Assembly: GCA_964501185.1 (NCBI GenBank)
Contig: CAZCRT010000004.1
Coordinates: forward strand, 52,875 to 116,874
Length of the DNA stretch: 64,000 bases
DNA from: BS150m-G50 sp964501185 [NCBI: uncultured Bacteroidia bacterium]
GTDB taxonomy: Bacteria > CAIWAD01 > BS150m-G50
Reading direction: 5' to 3'
Part shown: positions 55,682 to 64,000 of the stretch, piece by piece
Layout of the letters: the number at the start of each line of letters is the position of its first letter
How positions within the stretch are numbered: position 1 is the first letter of the stretch
The notes under the pieces: generated by a model
Database searches by the model: none
Told to the model about the DNA's origin: nothing
What the model saw: the letters and a program-made list of their open reading frames with translations, nothing else
Translations under genes and position numbers: made by a program

Positions 55682-56806
55682 TTAAAGACTTCGTTTACGC
55701 AGACGGACTATCGCCAGGGTAATCGTGATCAATGCAATGGCGGTCATACCTGAAACTTCATCTACAAGTACAGGTAGTTCACTTCCCTTCTGATATATCG
55801 CACGGATAATCGTCATGAAGTAGCGGAGAGGATTGCCATATGTCATCATTTGTATCACGTCCGGCATGTTTTCTACAGGAATGAAAAACCCGGATAACAG
55901 TATTGTGAAAATAGACAGAAACCAGGCGATAAACATTGCCTGCTGTTGAGTGCGGGCAATAGTTGATATGAGAATACCCATACCGAGCATACTCAGCATA
56001 AACAGCAACGAGGTCAGATACAGCAGCCAGAGACTGCCCTGGAGTGGAATATGAAAGATAAGTTCTACGGCAAGTATGCCCACATTCAGCAGCAGGAATC
56101 CTATCATGACAAACGGCAGTACCTTGCCCAGTATCAGCTCCCAGCCGCGAATGGGCGTTACCAGCAGCTGTTCCATGGTGCCGATCTCTTTTTCACGTAC
56201 TACATTCATCGCAGTCAGAAATAGGGTAATCATAGTCAATAACACTGATAGTATACCGGGGACGATATGATTAATGCTGATCAGAGCTTCGTTGTACCAC
56301 ATACGCTGTTCCAGTGTAATCAGATGCATGGTACTCGCCTGCTTTACCAGAGCCGGGCTCTCCGGTAACCACTCCTTCTGATATTCGGCAAAGAAACCCT
56401 GCAGATAACCCATGGCAACACCAGATGAATTGCCATCAACTCCATCTAACAGAAGCTGAATAGCCGGCTGCACACCATTGACCATGTCACGCCCGAAGTG
56501 TGGGGGGATAGTAATAGCCACCATCGCATTACCACGGTCCAACTGCAGCCTGGCCTCACTCTCAGTACCAACAACACCAAGCAGGCTGAATGTATCACAG
56601 TTATCAAGAGTGCTGATAATGCTGCGGCTGTATAGCGAGTGATCGTGGTCAATCACTACGACACCGATATTCCGCACATCAGTAGTGATCGCATAACCCA
56701 GTATCACCAGTTGAATGAAGGGCATCAGAAAAATGATGGCGATGTAAGCTTTCTCACGCCGGATCTGCCGAAACTCCTTTTGAACCAGGTAAAATATACG
56801 TTGCAT
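55682..56806 (-). CDS. ABC-2 type transporter permease (YbhR/YhhJ-like)
   Basis: This 374-residue permease has an N-terminal helix, a large periplasmic domain (about 40-170) and five C-terminal helices, with the conserved NVVREKEIGTMEQLLVTPIRGWELILGKVLPF stretch of this family. It is the last gene of the efflux operon and starts two bases after its paralogue, the permease encoded just upstream. The two probably form a heterodimeric channel for drug or toxic-compound export with the two ATPases upstream. Confidence 0.93.
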   Translation of the reverse strand: MQRIFYLVQKEFRQIRREKAYIAIIFLMPFIQLVILGYAITTDVRNIGVVVIDHDHSLYSRSIISTLDNCDTFSLLGVVGTESEARLQLDRGNAMVAITIPPHFGRDMVNGVQPAIQLLLDGVDGNSSGVAMGYLQGFFAEYQKEWLPESPALVKQASTMHLITLEQRMWYNEALISINHIVPGILSVLLTMITLFLTAMNVVREKEIGTMEQLLVTPIRGWELILGKVLPFVMIGFLLLNVGILAVELIFHIPLQGSLWLLYLTSLLFMLSMLGMGILISTIARTQQQAMFIAWFLSIFTILLSGFFIPVENMPDVIQMMTYGNPLRYFMTIIRAIYQKGSELPVLVDEVSGMTAIALITITLAIVRLRKRSL

Positions 56807-56808
56807 GG

Positions 56809-57912
56809 CTACTCCATTACCGTTCTGAATTTTCGAACACTGACAACCACCAGAAATAGAGTCAGCAGAAGCAGATAGAGAACCTGTTGCCAGAGCAGGC
56901 TGAGTCCCACTCCTTTTAACATGATTCCACGGATAATCTCCAGGAAGTGAGTAGCGGGAACTATCCTGGAAAGATATTGAAACAGCAGTGGCATACTGTC
57001 TACAGGGAAGATGAAGCCGCTTAACATGATGGTCGGCAGGATTGTTGCCATCAGAGCCAGCATCATGGCAGTTTGTTGTGAACGTGCCACAGTTGATATC
57101 AACAGTCCAAAACTGAGACCGGTACTGATATAGAGCAGCATGGACAGCAGTACCTGCCAGAGTTCTCCACGCATCGGAACATTGAACCAGAAGACACCGA
57201 GAGCCAGAACTATGATGCCATCAATGAGTCCGAGAATTATGTAGGGAACGACCTTGCCTATAATGATATGACTGGCACGGGCGGGACTTACCAGCACCTG
57301 CTCCAGTGTGCCCATCTCCTTCTCCCGTACGATAGCAATGCTGGTTAAAAGAGCACTTATAAGCAGGAGAATAACAGCAATCAGGCCGGGTACAAAGAAG
57401 TGAGTCGATTCAAGATTGGGATTGTATAGAAAACGGGGTGCAAGCGTGAACGGTAACAGCAGCTTACCGCTCTGCTCTTCACTGACCTGCATCAGAACAG
57501 AACCCAGATAATTATGAATGAAGTTGGCAGCGTTAGGATCACTTGCGTCAATCAGAACCTGCACCTTTGTAAATTGATCTTCAATTATCGTTTCAGCATA
57601 GTCAGCCGGAATCACAATCAGACAGCTGGCTGTCTGTCGCTGAAAGAGATCCTCGTAGCCTGCGGGTGGTACATCCTTTGCAACCAGAGAGAAAAATCCG
57701 CTGGAGGTTATACTTTCTATCAGATGATGACTGGCGGGCGTATCTGAGTTATCTACCAGCGCAGTTGGAATTCCCCGCATCTCCAGGGTGATAGCGTAAC
57801 TGAACAGAAGCAGCATGAGAACCGGCCAGACCAGAATTATCATCAGGGTCTGTGGGTCACGCCAGATATGCATGAATTCCTTACGTATGATGCTGGTCAG
57901 GATATTGCTCAT
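56809..57912 (-). CDS. ABC-2 type transporter permease (YbhS-like)
   Basis: This 367-residue paralogue of the next permease has the same plan: an N-terminal helix, a periplasmic domain and a C-terminal five-helix bundle with SIAIVREKEMGTLEQVLVSPARASHIIIGKVVPY. The ATG overlaps the stop of the ATPase gene by four bases (ATGA). It probably pairs with the following permease. Confidence 0.93.
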   Translation of the reverse strand: MSNILTSIIRKEFMHIWRDPQTLMIILVWPVLMLLLFSYAITLEMRGIPTALVDNSDTPASHHLIESITSSGFFSLVAKDVPPAGYEDLFQRQTASCLIVIPADYAETIIEDQFTKVQVLIDASDPNAANFIHNYLGSVLMQVSEEQSGKLLLPFTLAPRFLYNPNLESTHFFVPGLIAVILLLISALLTSIAIVREKEMGTLEQVLVSPARASHIIIGKVVPYIILGLIDGIIVLALGVFWFNVPMRGELWQVLLSMLLYISTGLSFGLLISTVARSQQTAMMLALMATILPTIMLSGFIFPVDSMPLLFQYLSRIVPATHFLEIIRGIMLKGVGLSLLWQQVLYLLLLTLFLVVVSVRKFRTVME

Positions 57913-58673
57913 GCTGTGCCCTCAGGTTTAACAGTCTGCAAGAATACATCCTGCATGCTGTCACACCTGTATTTTCGCCTGAGAGCGGCCGGTGTATTCA
58001 GTTCCACAATGCTTCCTGCGGCCATGATACTGATTCGTTGACAGTATTCCGCTTCCTGCATGTAATGGGTAGTGACAAAAATGGTCTTTCCACCGGCTGC
58101 AAGACGGTGGATCAGTTGCCAGAAGTTACGGCGGGAGTTTGGGTCGACACCACTGGTAGGTTCATCCAGAAAGAGAATCCCGGGATCATGGAGCAGCGAT
58201 GTACTCAGTGCCAGTCGTTGCTTCCAGCCTAATGGCAGAGCACCGGTTAACTGGTCGGCTTTGTCCTCCAGTTCCAGATCAGACAACAACTCAGCTGTTT
58301 TCCGTTTAATATCTTCACGTGAGAGTCCATAAATCCCACCGTAGAATTGAATGTTCTCCCGTACTGTCAGATCCTCGTAGAGACTGAAACTCTGACTCAT
58401 GTAACCGATATTGGATTTGATAAGCTCGGATTGAGTGTAAATGTCATAACCACTGACACTGGCCTGCCCCGAAGTGGGCAGCAGCAGCCCACACAACATA
58501 CGGATAGTAGTTGTTTTTCCTGCGCCATTAGCTCCCAGAAAACCAAATATCTCACCTGGTGCAACGCTGAAAGATATCTTGTCGACGGCGGTAAAATCAC
58601 CGAACCTGCGGGTAAGGTCCTCTACAACTACTGCGCTATCATAACTGCCACGCTTACCAGCATCAATCCGCAT
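57909..58673 (-). CDS. ABC transporter ATPase, second ATPase of the efflux set
   Basis: This ATPase of about 254 residues has Walker A FLGANGAGKTTTIRML, the Q-loop GYMSQSFSLYEDLTV, a degraded signature (TGALPLGWKQRLALSTSLL, where LSGGM would be expected) and Walker B ILFLDEPTSGVDP. The frame is open upstream but overlaps the previous gene; ATG 58673 has GGAGG at good spacing and overlaps the previous stop by 11 bases. Together with the next entry it corresponds to the two halves of E. coli YbhF, split here into two genes. Confidence 0.88.
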   Translation of the reverse strand: MRIDAGKRGSYDSAVVVEDLTRRFGDFTAVDKISFSVAPGEIFGFLGANGAGKTTTIRMLCGLLLPTSGQASVSGYDIYTQSELIKSNIGYMSQSFSLYEDLTVRENIQFYGGIYGLSREDIKRKTAELLSDLELEDKADQLTGALPLGWKQRLALSTSLLHDPGILFLDEPTSGVDPNSRRNFWQLIHRLAAGGKTIFVTTHYMQEAEYCQRISIMAAGSIVELNTPAALRRKYRCDSMQDVFLQTVKPEGTA

Positions 58674-59655
58674 CAGCTTGACCTCCACCACGGTTCTGAG
58701 CCTGCAGAAGCAGAGCCAGAAAGAGATCCTCCATACCGGGCTGAACCGGACGCAGATCCAGTACAGAGATGCCAACTGTCTGCAAACGCTGTGCTATTGC
58801 TTCCGGCTGCTGTTCTACAGTAAGTGTGATATGGATACTTTCGCCAAACAGTTGCACCTGTTGATCCAGGCCAGCCTCCTGCAGGAGCTGCCGGGTCTCC
58901 CATGGTGTATCGGTTTGAAGTTGCAGTATACGCAGGTCAAGCTGATCGACAAGTGCGGCAGGGGCATCCTCAGCCAGCAGTTCTCCCTGATTGATCAAAC
59001 CTACCCGGTCACACTGCTCAGCCTCCTCCATATAAGGGGTAGATACCAGCAGAGCCGAACCCTGCCCTTTCAGTTCAAGCAGTATTTCCCAGAGTTCGCT
59101 TCGTGATACAGGATCAACACCTACAGTTGGTTCATCCAGCAGTATTACCCGGGGTGCATGCATCAATACGCAGGACAGAGCCAGTTTCTGTTTCATACCA
59201 CCGGAGAGTTGACCGGCGCGTCGTTGTCTGAAGTCACCCAGATGCGAGAATTCATAAAGCCGATCCTGTCGTTCCTTTTGCTGTTTGATTGGAACAGCAT
59301 AGAGGTCACCGAAAAAACGAAGGTTCTGCTCAACTGTCAGATCAGGATACAGGCTGAAGCGCTGTGGCATGTAACCGATGTGAGAGCGCACATATTGAAC
59401 GTCACGCTGACAATCATGACCTTCGACCAGTACTGTGCCGCTGTCTGGCAGAAGCAGGGATACCAGAATTCTGATAAGTGTGGTTTTACCGGCACCATCC
59501 GGACCAACCAGTCCGTAAATTTCTCCTGCATTAATTGTAAGTGAAACATCCTTCAGTGCCTGTAGCCTGCCCCAGGAACGGGAAACAGAAATTGCCTGCA
59601 ATGGCAACTGCTGCTTCAGGCCAGGATGTTTTTTTACTACGACTTTCTGCTGCAT
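58663..59655 (-). CDS. ABC transporter ATPase, first ATPase of the efflux set
   Basis: This 330-residue ATPase has Walker A GLVGPDGAGKTTLIRIL, the Q-loop GYMPQRFSLYPDLTVEQNL, the signature LSGGMKQKLALSCVL and Walker B ILLDEPTVGVDP, all intact. A DUF4162-type tail (about 230-320) follows the ATPase core. The ATG overlaps the stop of the membrane fusion gene by one base (TGATG). It corresponds to the N-terminal half of YbhF-type proteins. Confidence 0.92.
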   Translation of the reverse strand: MQQKVVVKKHPGLKQQLPLQAISVSRSWGRLQALKDVSLTINAGEIYGLVGPDGAGKTTLIRILVSLLLPDSGTVLVEGHDCQRDVQYVRSHIGYMPQRFSLYPDLTVEQNLRFFGDLYAVPIKQQKERQDRLYEFSHLGDFRQRRAGQLSGGMKQKLALSCVLMHAPRVILLDEPTVGVDPVSRSELWEILLELKGQGSALLVSTPYMEEAEQCDRVGLINQGELLAEDAPAALVDQLDLRILQLQTDTPWETRQLLQEAGLDQQVQLFGESIHITLTVEQQPEAIAQRLQTVGISVLDLRPVQPGMEDLFLALLLQAQNRGGGQADAD

Positions 59656-60578
59656 CAGTTCTGCTCGCCTGCAGCATTCAGTTGAAAACGAACGTCAACC
59701 GGCATTCCCGCCTTAAGCTCACCTTCAGGATTATCAACTGCTAATCGCACCGCGCAGACTAATGCAGTGCGGGTTTCACGAGTCTGGATGGTCTTAGGTG
59801 TAAACTCAGTCTCATCGGCAATCCAGATAACCTCTCCCGTGTAACTGTCAGCACTGCCATCCACTTTGACTGTAGCTGTGTCTCCCCGTTTGACTGCTGG
59901 TAAATCTGGAAGCGGCAGAAAAATAGTTGCCTCAAGCTCTCTCATGTTACCCAGCTTCAGAAGTGGCATTCCGGGGGCAATCCACTCGCCCTGCCCCTTC
60001 ATCAACTCCAGCACAACGCCATCAACAGGTGCTGATATCTGCATCTGCTCCAACTGCCAGCAGACAGTAGCAGAGGCTGCAGCGAGTTGGGCACGTTTGC
60101 TGTTAAAGATTTCTCCCTGATTAGCCAGTTCATCCAGCTGACTCAGCAAGACCCTCTTTTCGGTCCGCAGTTCATCAAGTCGTGCTGCAGGTACAGCATC
60201 CTCCTCAAGCAGATTAACTGTCCGGGTGATATTACTCTCCAGCAGGCCAAGCCTGGCGCGCAGCTGTGTTTCCTTGTACTGTAATCCTGTCTGCGTAAAT
60301 GATAACTCATCATACTGCGCCTGTAATCGCTCCAGCTCGATTTCAAGCCGGGTTGTTTCAATGGTCGCCAGCAGCTGCCCCCGTACAACAGCGGCACCCT
60401 CAGTAATCAGAAGGCTGTCCAGTTTACCGGCTAACGGTGCAGAAAGTACTCTCGTATCAACTTCCAGTATCCCGTGATACAATCCCTGTTCAGATGCTGT
60501 ATCACTGCAACCGATTACAAACAGTGCCAACAGGGAGAGCAGCACCGGTAAGTTGATTTTCATTTGTAATTTCTTCAT
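59655..60578 (-). CDS. Periplasmic membrane fusion protein (HlyD/YbhG family), likely lipoprotein
   Basis: This protein of about 307 residues has a lipoprotein-like N-terminus (signal ending LFVIGCSD, with the cysteine as lipidation site). A biotinyl-lipoyl-like strand (LSAPLAGKLDSLLITEGAAVVRGQLLATIE) leads into a helical hairpin (about 80-160), then its second lipoyl half (ISAPVDGVVLELMKGQGEWI) and a beta-barrel domain (KRGDTATVKVDGS). It bridges the inner-membrane ABC pump to TolC. GGAG six bases before ATG 60578 sets the start, which overlaps the TolC stop as ATGA. Confidence 0.92.
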   Translation of the reverse strand: MKKLQMKINLPVLLSLLALFVIGCSDTASEQGLYHGILEVDTRVLSAPLAGKLDSLLITEGAAVVRGQLLATIETTRLEIELERLQAQYDELSFTQTGLQYKETQLRARLGLLESNITRTVNLLEEDAVPAARLDELRTEKRVLLSQLDELANQGEIFNSKRAQLAAASATVCWQLEQMQISAPVDGVVLELMKGQGEWIAPGMPLLKLGNMRELEATIFLPLPDLPAVKRGDTATVKVDGSADSYTGEVIWIADETEFTPKTIQTRETRTALVCAVRLAVDNPEGELKAGMPVDVRFQLNAAGEQN

Positions 60579-61906
60579 TGCAGGCTCCATTCTGCTGGTG
60601 CTAGTCCACTCAGCTTTTCAATTTCTGTCTGTCGTAAAACCAGTTGCAAATGTACAATTGCCACTTCCGTTTCGACACGGGTTAGTTCAAGAAGCTGGTC
60701 ACGCAGATCGCTTCCTGAAAGATCACCCTGCTGTAAGCGTACTTCAAGACCCGCCAGTTGTGTTTTAGTTAACAGCACATTCTCTTCTAAAAGCTCCAGT
60801 TGCTCTACTTCCCTGTGATACAGAGCGAGAGCGTTATCATAGTCAGTTCTGAGCTTTCGGGCAGCACCGTTCATCTGCTCCTGTTGAGCGGTTTCTGCGG
60901 CTTCAATGGCCCTGTTCATCCTGTGCCTGACGCCACCATCCCAGAATACCCAGCTCGCTTGAGCACCGATGATACCATAGTTCATCCACTCGTCACGAGT
61001 CTGATTCAGGCCAGGTCGCCCCCAACGCCAGCCAGCATACAGTTTCAACTGTGGATACCGGGAGGAATTTATCTGCCGAAGTTGCTCATCGAGAATCAGC
61101 AGGCCATGCTCATACTGCATCAGTAGAGGATTGCCCTCTGTCAGCAGGTCCGGTTGATCAAAGTTCCATGAGGCGGGAAAGGAAAAAGGAGTAACCACAA
61201 CCGGTATGCCTGTGAGTAAATTCAATGTGTTTTCGGTAGTGACCATCTTTCCCTGCAGTTGCAGATACTGCCGGTCGAAATCGTTGAGTATGCGAACCAG
61301 CTCCAGGGTATCATTTGGTGTGGCCAGGTTATTCATGATCAGGTTACGCAATCGTCTCACATTGTTCCTGACTCTGTCACGACCACTTTCCAGAACTGTT
61401 GCCTGCAGACTCAGTAGCTGACGGGTTCGATAGAGTTGTACCACATGCAGTGCTACTTCCCGAGTTGCTATCTCCAGCTGTTCCCGCTGCTGTTCAATCT
61501 GTAAATGCCCTATCTGTTTTTCAGCGGACTTCGCAAATCCCGAGAAAGCCAGCCAGTTTGCCTGCAGACCTGTGTCGTAGTTATCTGAAACACCCAGCGG
61601 AAAGCTGAGTTGCAGTGGCCCCAGCGGAGGCGGGATATCATTCAATGACATGTCCACCTGTGGGACTTCGGTCTGATGACGCCAACCCGCATCAGCGGAC
61701 AGCATCGGCAGATCAGCGCGTGCTGAAGATTTCTGTTTCCACACTGCACTCTCCACCCCGGCTTTCATTGCGGCAAGTTGCTCACTGTTCAGTAAGGCCA
61801 ACTCTACCGCCTTCTCCAGAGTTGTAGCCTGTACAGCGGTGAAGGTAAGCAGAAGAAACGCCGTCAGCGCAAATGCCTGAGCGTGACGTGATACATAAAT
61901 CAACAT
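60575..61906 (-). CDS. TolC-family outer membrane efflux protein
   Basis: This outer membrane factor of about 443 residues has a signal peptide (about residues 1-27) and two long-helix repeats with the family patterns LEKAVELALLNSEQLAAM, GLQANWLAFSGFAKSAEKQIG and GAQASWVFWDGGVRHRMNRAIE. It provides the exit duct for the ABC efflux pump encoded downstream. Start at ATG 61906, or at a GTG one codon earlier that would overlap the tetR stop as GTGA; a GGAG lies before both. Confidence 0.9.
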   Translation of the reverse strand: MLIYVSRHAQAFALTAFLLLTFTAVQATTLEKAVELALLNSEQLAAMKAGVESAVWKQKSSARADLPMLSADAGWRHQTEVPQVDMSLNDIPPPLGPLQLSFPLGVSDNYDTGLQANWLAFSGFAKSAEKQIGHLQIEQQREQLEIATREVALHVVQLYRTRQLLSLQATVLESGRDRVRNNVRRLRNLIMNNLATPNDTLELVRILNDFDRQYLQLQGKMVTTENTLNLLTGIPVVVTPFSFPASWNFDQPDLLTEGNPLLMQYEHGLLILDEQLRQINSSRYPQLKLYAGWRWGRPGLNQTRDEWMNYGIIGAQASWVFWDGGVRHRMNRAIEAAETAQQEQMNGAARKLRTDYDNALALYHREVEQLELLEENVLLTKTQLAGLEVRLQQGDLSGSDLRDQLLELTRVETEVAIVHLQLVLRQTEIEKLSGLAPAEWSLQ

Positions 61907-62547
61907 CACCTGACTCTCCTCGTTTTTATCCCATTATAGACAGTATTGAATATTGCCCGTTTGCGTGCTTTCAGAAAGCCGGGTGAGCGTGTAGAACCGG
62001 GTGTCATAAATACCTCAACTACCGGACTGGCCACAAATGAATAGATGCACGCGCCCACAACTGTCATGATCAGTTGCGGAAGATCAGGACGCGCGATTTC
62101 TCCCTCCCGTACAGCTCTGTTGACAAGTTTTTTCACTGCTGTTACCGTCTGTAGCTGTTCTTTTCCCAGTATATCGCTCAGTACGCCAGCGACTGCCTTA
62201 CCTCCATCCGCTAATTCACGCAGCATGAAGGAGGGTATCTGCGGGTTCTCTGCCAGCAAATTTATGTAGCCGTTGATAAAGTGTTTCAGGGCAGAGGCAA
62301 AAGAGTCTTCCGTATACAGCTGCTCCAGCAGATGGGTGAAGTTGCGTTGAAACTGGAAACGTATCACCTCTTCATAGAGACTTTTCTTATTACGGAAGTA
62401 GTAGTGAACCAATGCTTTATTCACACCTGCCCGATCCGCAATCTCCTGCATACGGGCACCGTGGAATCCCTTCTCCAGAAACTCCAGTGTAGCGCTTTCC
62501 AGTAGTAGTTCGGATTTACCCCTGGGATCATGTTTCTTTGGTGTCAT
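61906..62547 (-). CDS. TetR-family transcriptional regulator of the efflux operon
   Basis: This 213-residue repressor has a TetR N-terminal helix-turn-helix (SATLEFLEKGFHGARMQEIADRAGVNKALVHYYFRNKKSL) and a variable ligand domain. It is the first gene of the operon that encodes a TolC, an MFP, two ATPases and two permeases. An operator-like palindrome lies just upstream (separate entry), suggesting autoregulation and control of the whole operon. The inducer is unknown. Confidence 0.95.
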   Translation of the reverse strand: MTPKKHDPRGKSELLLESATLEFLEKGFHGARMQEIADRAGVNKALVHYYFRNKKSLYEEVIRFQFQRNFTHLLEQLYTEDSFASALKHFINGYINLLAENPQIPSFMLRELADGGKAVAGVLSDILGKEQLQTVTAVKKLVNRAVREGEIARPDLPQLIMTVVGACIYSFVASPVVEVFMTPGSTRSPGFLKARKRAIFNTVYNGIKTRRVR

Positions 62548-62550
62548 ACA

Positions 62551-62579
62551 TTAACCATTTAGTTTAACCATGTGGTTAA
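62551..62579. promoter_or_regulatory. Candidate TetR operator
   Basis: TTAACCAT occurs at 62551-62558 and again in the inverted repeat TTAACCA-TG-TGGTTAA (62564-62579), whose 7-bp arms match perfectly. The whole site lies 4-32 bases upstream of the tetR start codon, the usual place for an autoregulated TetR operator. Confidence 0.65.
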
Positions 62580-62648
62580 TTACACACAGGAAAGTCGGCA
62601 AGTCAAGAAATTTCTGGAATCACTAACTCAGTCAGAACACTGGAAACG

Positions 62649-63095
62649 CTAGCGAAGTTGTCGCATAGCTTCGTAAACGACAATTGCGGCTGCATTACCG
62701 AGATTATGACTGCGAATGGGGCCTTCAAGTGGAATCTTCAACAGCTGATCAGCATGGTGCTGGTGTATCTCAGCCGGCAATCCGGTGCTTTCCCTGCCGA
62801 AAACAAAGAGGTCGCCATCTGAGTAAGATACATCCCAGTAAGAGCGCGTGGCGAATTTTGAAAAGAAGAATGTGCGATCAGCAGGAAAGCGTTCGAGCAG
62901 ACCCACCAGACTGTCCTCTACTGTCACCCTGGCATGCTGCCAGTAATCCAGACCTGCTCTCTTTAGATAGCGGTCTTCCAGGGAGTATCCTAAAGGGGGA
63001 ATAAGGTGTACTTCAGCACCGACACCAACTGAAAGGCGGACGATGTTGCCGGTATTCTGCGGGATCTCCGGCTGGTAGAGTGCGATGTGAAACAT
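62649..63095 (-). CDS. trmL: tRNA (cytidine(34)-2'-O)-methyltransferase
   Basis: This 148-residue SPOUT methyltransferase modifies the wobble C34/U34 ribose in tRNA-Leu species. Typical are the MFHIALYQPEIPQNTGNIVRLS start, LIPPLGYSLEDRYLKRAGLDYW, DLFVFGRESTGLPAEI and the knot-forming RSHNLGNAAAIVVYEAMRQL. The gene stands alone between tetR and a divergent tRNA. Confidence 0.95.
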   Translation of the reverse strand: MFHIALYQPEIPQNTGNIVRLSVGVGAEVHLIPPLGYSLEDRYLKRAGLDYWQHARVTVEDSLVGLLERFPADRTFFFSKFATRSYWDVSYSDGDLFVFGRESTGLPAEIHQHHADQLLKIPLEGPIRSHNLGNAAAIVVYEAMRQLR

Positions 63096-63266
63096 GAGCT
63101 GTCTGTTTTCAGTTTATTTCTGCTGCTGTACTGTGTCGGGTATTCTAAGCAGCAGGCACCTGATTTCCATCAGAAATATAAGGATTACCGATTAGCAGCA
63201 ATTATGAGTGAATCACTACCTCTGAACATGCACAGGCAATGAAACGGAAGCAGGTTCCCTTTTCTA

Positions 63267-63295
63267 TTGACATTAGGTGGGGGAGCTGATAGGTT
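63267..63295 (+). promoter_or_regulatory. Promoter of tRNA-Glu
   Basis: TTGACA (63267-63272) and TAGGTT (63290-63295) are 17 bases apart. A start near 63302 puts the tRNA 5' end within ten bases. Confidence 0.75.
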
Positions 63296-63310
63296 AACAG
63301 ATTCAAAAAT

Positions 63311-63382
63311 GGCGCGTTCGTCTAGGGGTTAGGACGCTGGCCTCTCACGCCGGTAACACGGGTTCGAATCCCGTACGCGCTA
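63311..63382 (+). tRNA. tRNA-Glu (CTC)
   Basis: The 72 bases fold as a cloverleaf: acceptor arm GGCGCGT/ACGCGCT (one G-T end pair), D-arm GTC-TAGGGGTTA-GGAC, anticodon stem CTGGC/GCCGG with loop CTCTCAC (anticodon CTC), and T-arm with GGTTCGAATCC. The discriminator is A; CCA is not encoded. The whole sequence closely resembles bacterial tRNA-Glu. Confidence 0.95.
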
Positions 63383-63640
63383 TCCCCGGACTCTAAGGTG
63401 TGAACCTGAAAGCCCTTCTTACATTCAGGCTGCAGGACTTGTTATATCAGCCCTGTCCAGGAGATTGATATCAAGTCGTAAATTCTCAATACAATACATG
63501 TGTCGACGATCATTTCACGTTTACACACTACCCGTGAATAACTATATTTCCTTAAGATATGATATCTCTACAGGCGTCACTCCGGAGCAGCGTCTGTCCT
63601 GAAGAAATCCACCCACCGGAGGTGAAAGGAGGATAGGATC

Positions 63641-63976
63641 ATGATCAAAGTATGTATGCTGCTTCTCGTGGCTACGATAGCGTTCGCGGATACTGCCTCT
63701 CAAACTGACTGGTCGGGTGGTGATGGAGTGCCGGGCCCGGTTTTACATTGGGGTGAGACTTTCAATACCGCTATGGATGTCAACTGGTTCTCGTCGAGTG
63801 GAGATTTGCAGCTTGACTATGCCCCGCCGATTCTCCACTCAGTATGGGAAACCTATGTGCGGGTGAACCAGGCCTTTCCTGTTGACATGGATGGGGACGG
63901 GGATACCGATATCCTCGGTGCGGCGGGACGGTACTCGCCCCCCTATTTTTTGGTTCATCGCGTATTTCCGGGGTAA
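63641..63976 (+). CDS. Secreted FG-GAP/VCBS-repeat protein, N-terminal fragment at window edge
   Basis: A strong AGGAGG eight bases upstream and a signal peptide (about residues 1-16, ending AIAFA) start this gene. The 111 residues reach FPVDMDGDGDTDILGAA, a calcium-binding FG-GAP/VCBS-type repeat unit, then end at a TAA just after runs of six Cs and six Ts (around 63928-63950). FG-GAP proteins normally carry many such repeats, so the stop is probably a frameshift, either real or a base-call error in the homopolymers; the window ends before this can be tested. Confidence 0.6.
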   Translation: MIKVCMLLLVATIAFADTASQTDWSGGDGVPGPVLHWGETFNTAMDVNWFSSSGDLQLDYAPPILHSVWETYVRVNQAFPVDMDGDGDTDILGAAGRYSPPYFLVHRVFPG

Positions 63977-64000
63977 GCGGCTCTAATCTTGAGAAAGAAG

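Noticed and set aside
1-64000. TGA reassigned to Trp or Gly genome-wide
   Set aside because: TGA ends many intact genes here at the expected family length (for example the ATGA overlaps in the pab and efflux operons).

Overview
The window looks like chromosomal DNA of a Gram-negative, probably uncultivated bacterium. Two TonB-dependent receptors, a TolC-type outer membrane protein, a lipoprotein-type membrane fusion protein and an SppA peptidase indicate two membranes. Large secreted proteins built from lamin-tail, OB-fold, beta-propeller, FG-GAP and FN3 modules recall candidate phyla around the FCB superphylum. That placement is inference; no rRNA is present. By eye the base composition is near half GC. 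TGA is a normal stop in many genes here (many ATGA/TGATG junctions), so the code is standard.

Layout. 1-940: secreted glutaminyl cyclase. 947-12709 (minus): a housekeeping block containing plsC, rpsA with an unusual repetitive acidic tail, mtaB, argS, a ZnuABC-like metal importer and pabA-pabB-pabC, the last seven genes tightly packed. 12994-18183 (plus): alpha-glucan phosphorylase, an acyl-CoA carboxylase beta-type subunit and a K+ channel with a TrkA/RCK domain. 18197-24962: secreted repeat proteins, including the most interesting gene of the window, a probable selenoprotein whose in-frame UGA falls exactly on the first cysteine of a thioredoxin-type CxxC. 24927-32361 (minus): GNAT-like protein, mazG, rlmB-like methyltransferase, MmgE/PrpD, aconitase and a sodium/solute symporter. 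32616-39330 (plus): a signalling cassette of hybrid histidine kinase, NtrC-type regulator and GGDEF protein with a degenerate receiver. 39451-50694: two TonB receptors flanking a TerC protein with a small unknown partner, SppA and an ABC-F ATPase. 50770-55442 (minus): PhoU-like protein with Na/Pi cotransporter, etfBA and nadA. 55682-62547 (minus): a six-gene TetR-TolC-MFP-ABC efflux operon with a visible operator. 62649-64000: trmL, tRNA-Glu(CTC) with a clear promoter, and the start of an FG-GAP protein that breaks off at the window edge.

The main discovery candidate is the 18197-20368 gene. Both halves of the protein lie in one frame across UGA, the UGA replaces the N-terminal redox Cys (W-U-P-A-C), and a hairpin with a GGUC apical loop follows at a distance typical of bacterial SECIS elements. 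No selA, selB, selC or selD gene lies in the window, so the Sec machinery must be sought elsewhere in the genome. Other points worth a look are the exact 38-residue repeats in the S1 tail, the pseudo-receiver in the GGDEF protein, a GAFTSA variant in the sigma-54 activator, a truncated repeat gene running into the 3' end of its neighbour, and an inverted CACGAAG-type repeat bounding a gene-free region.
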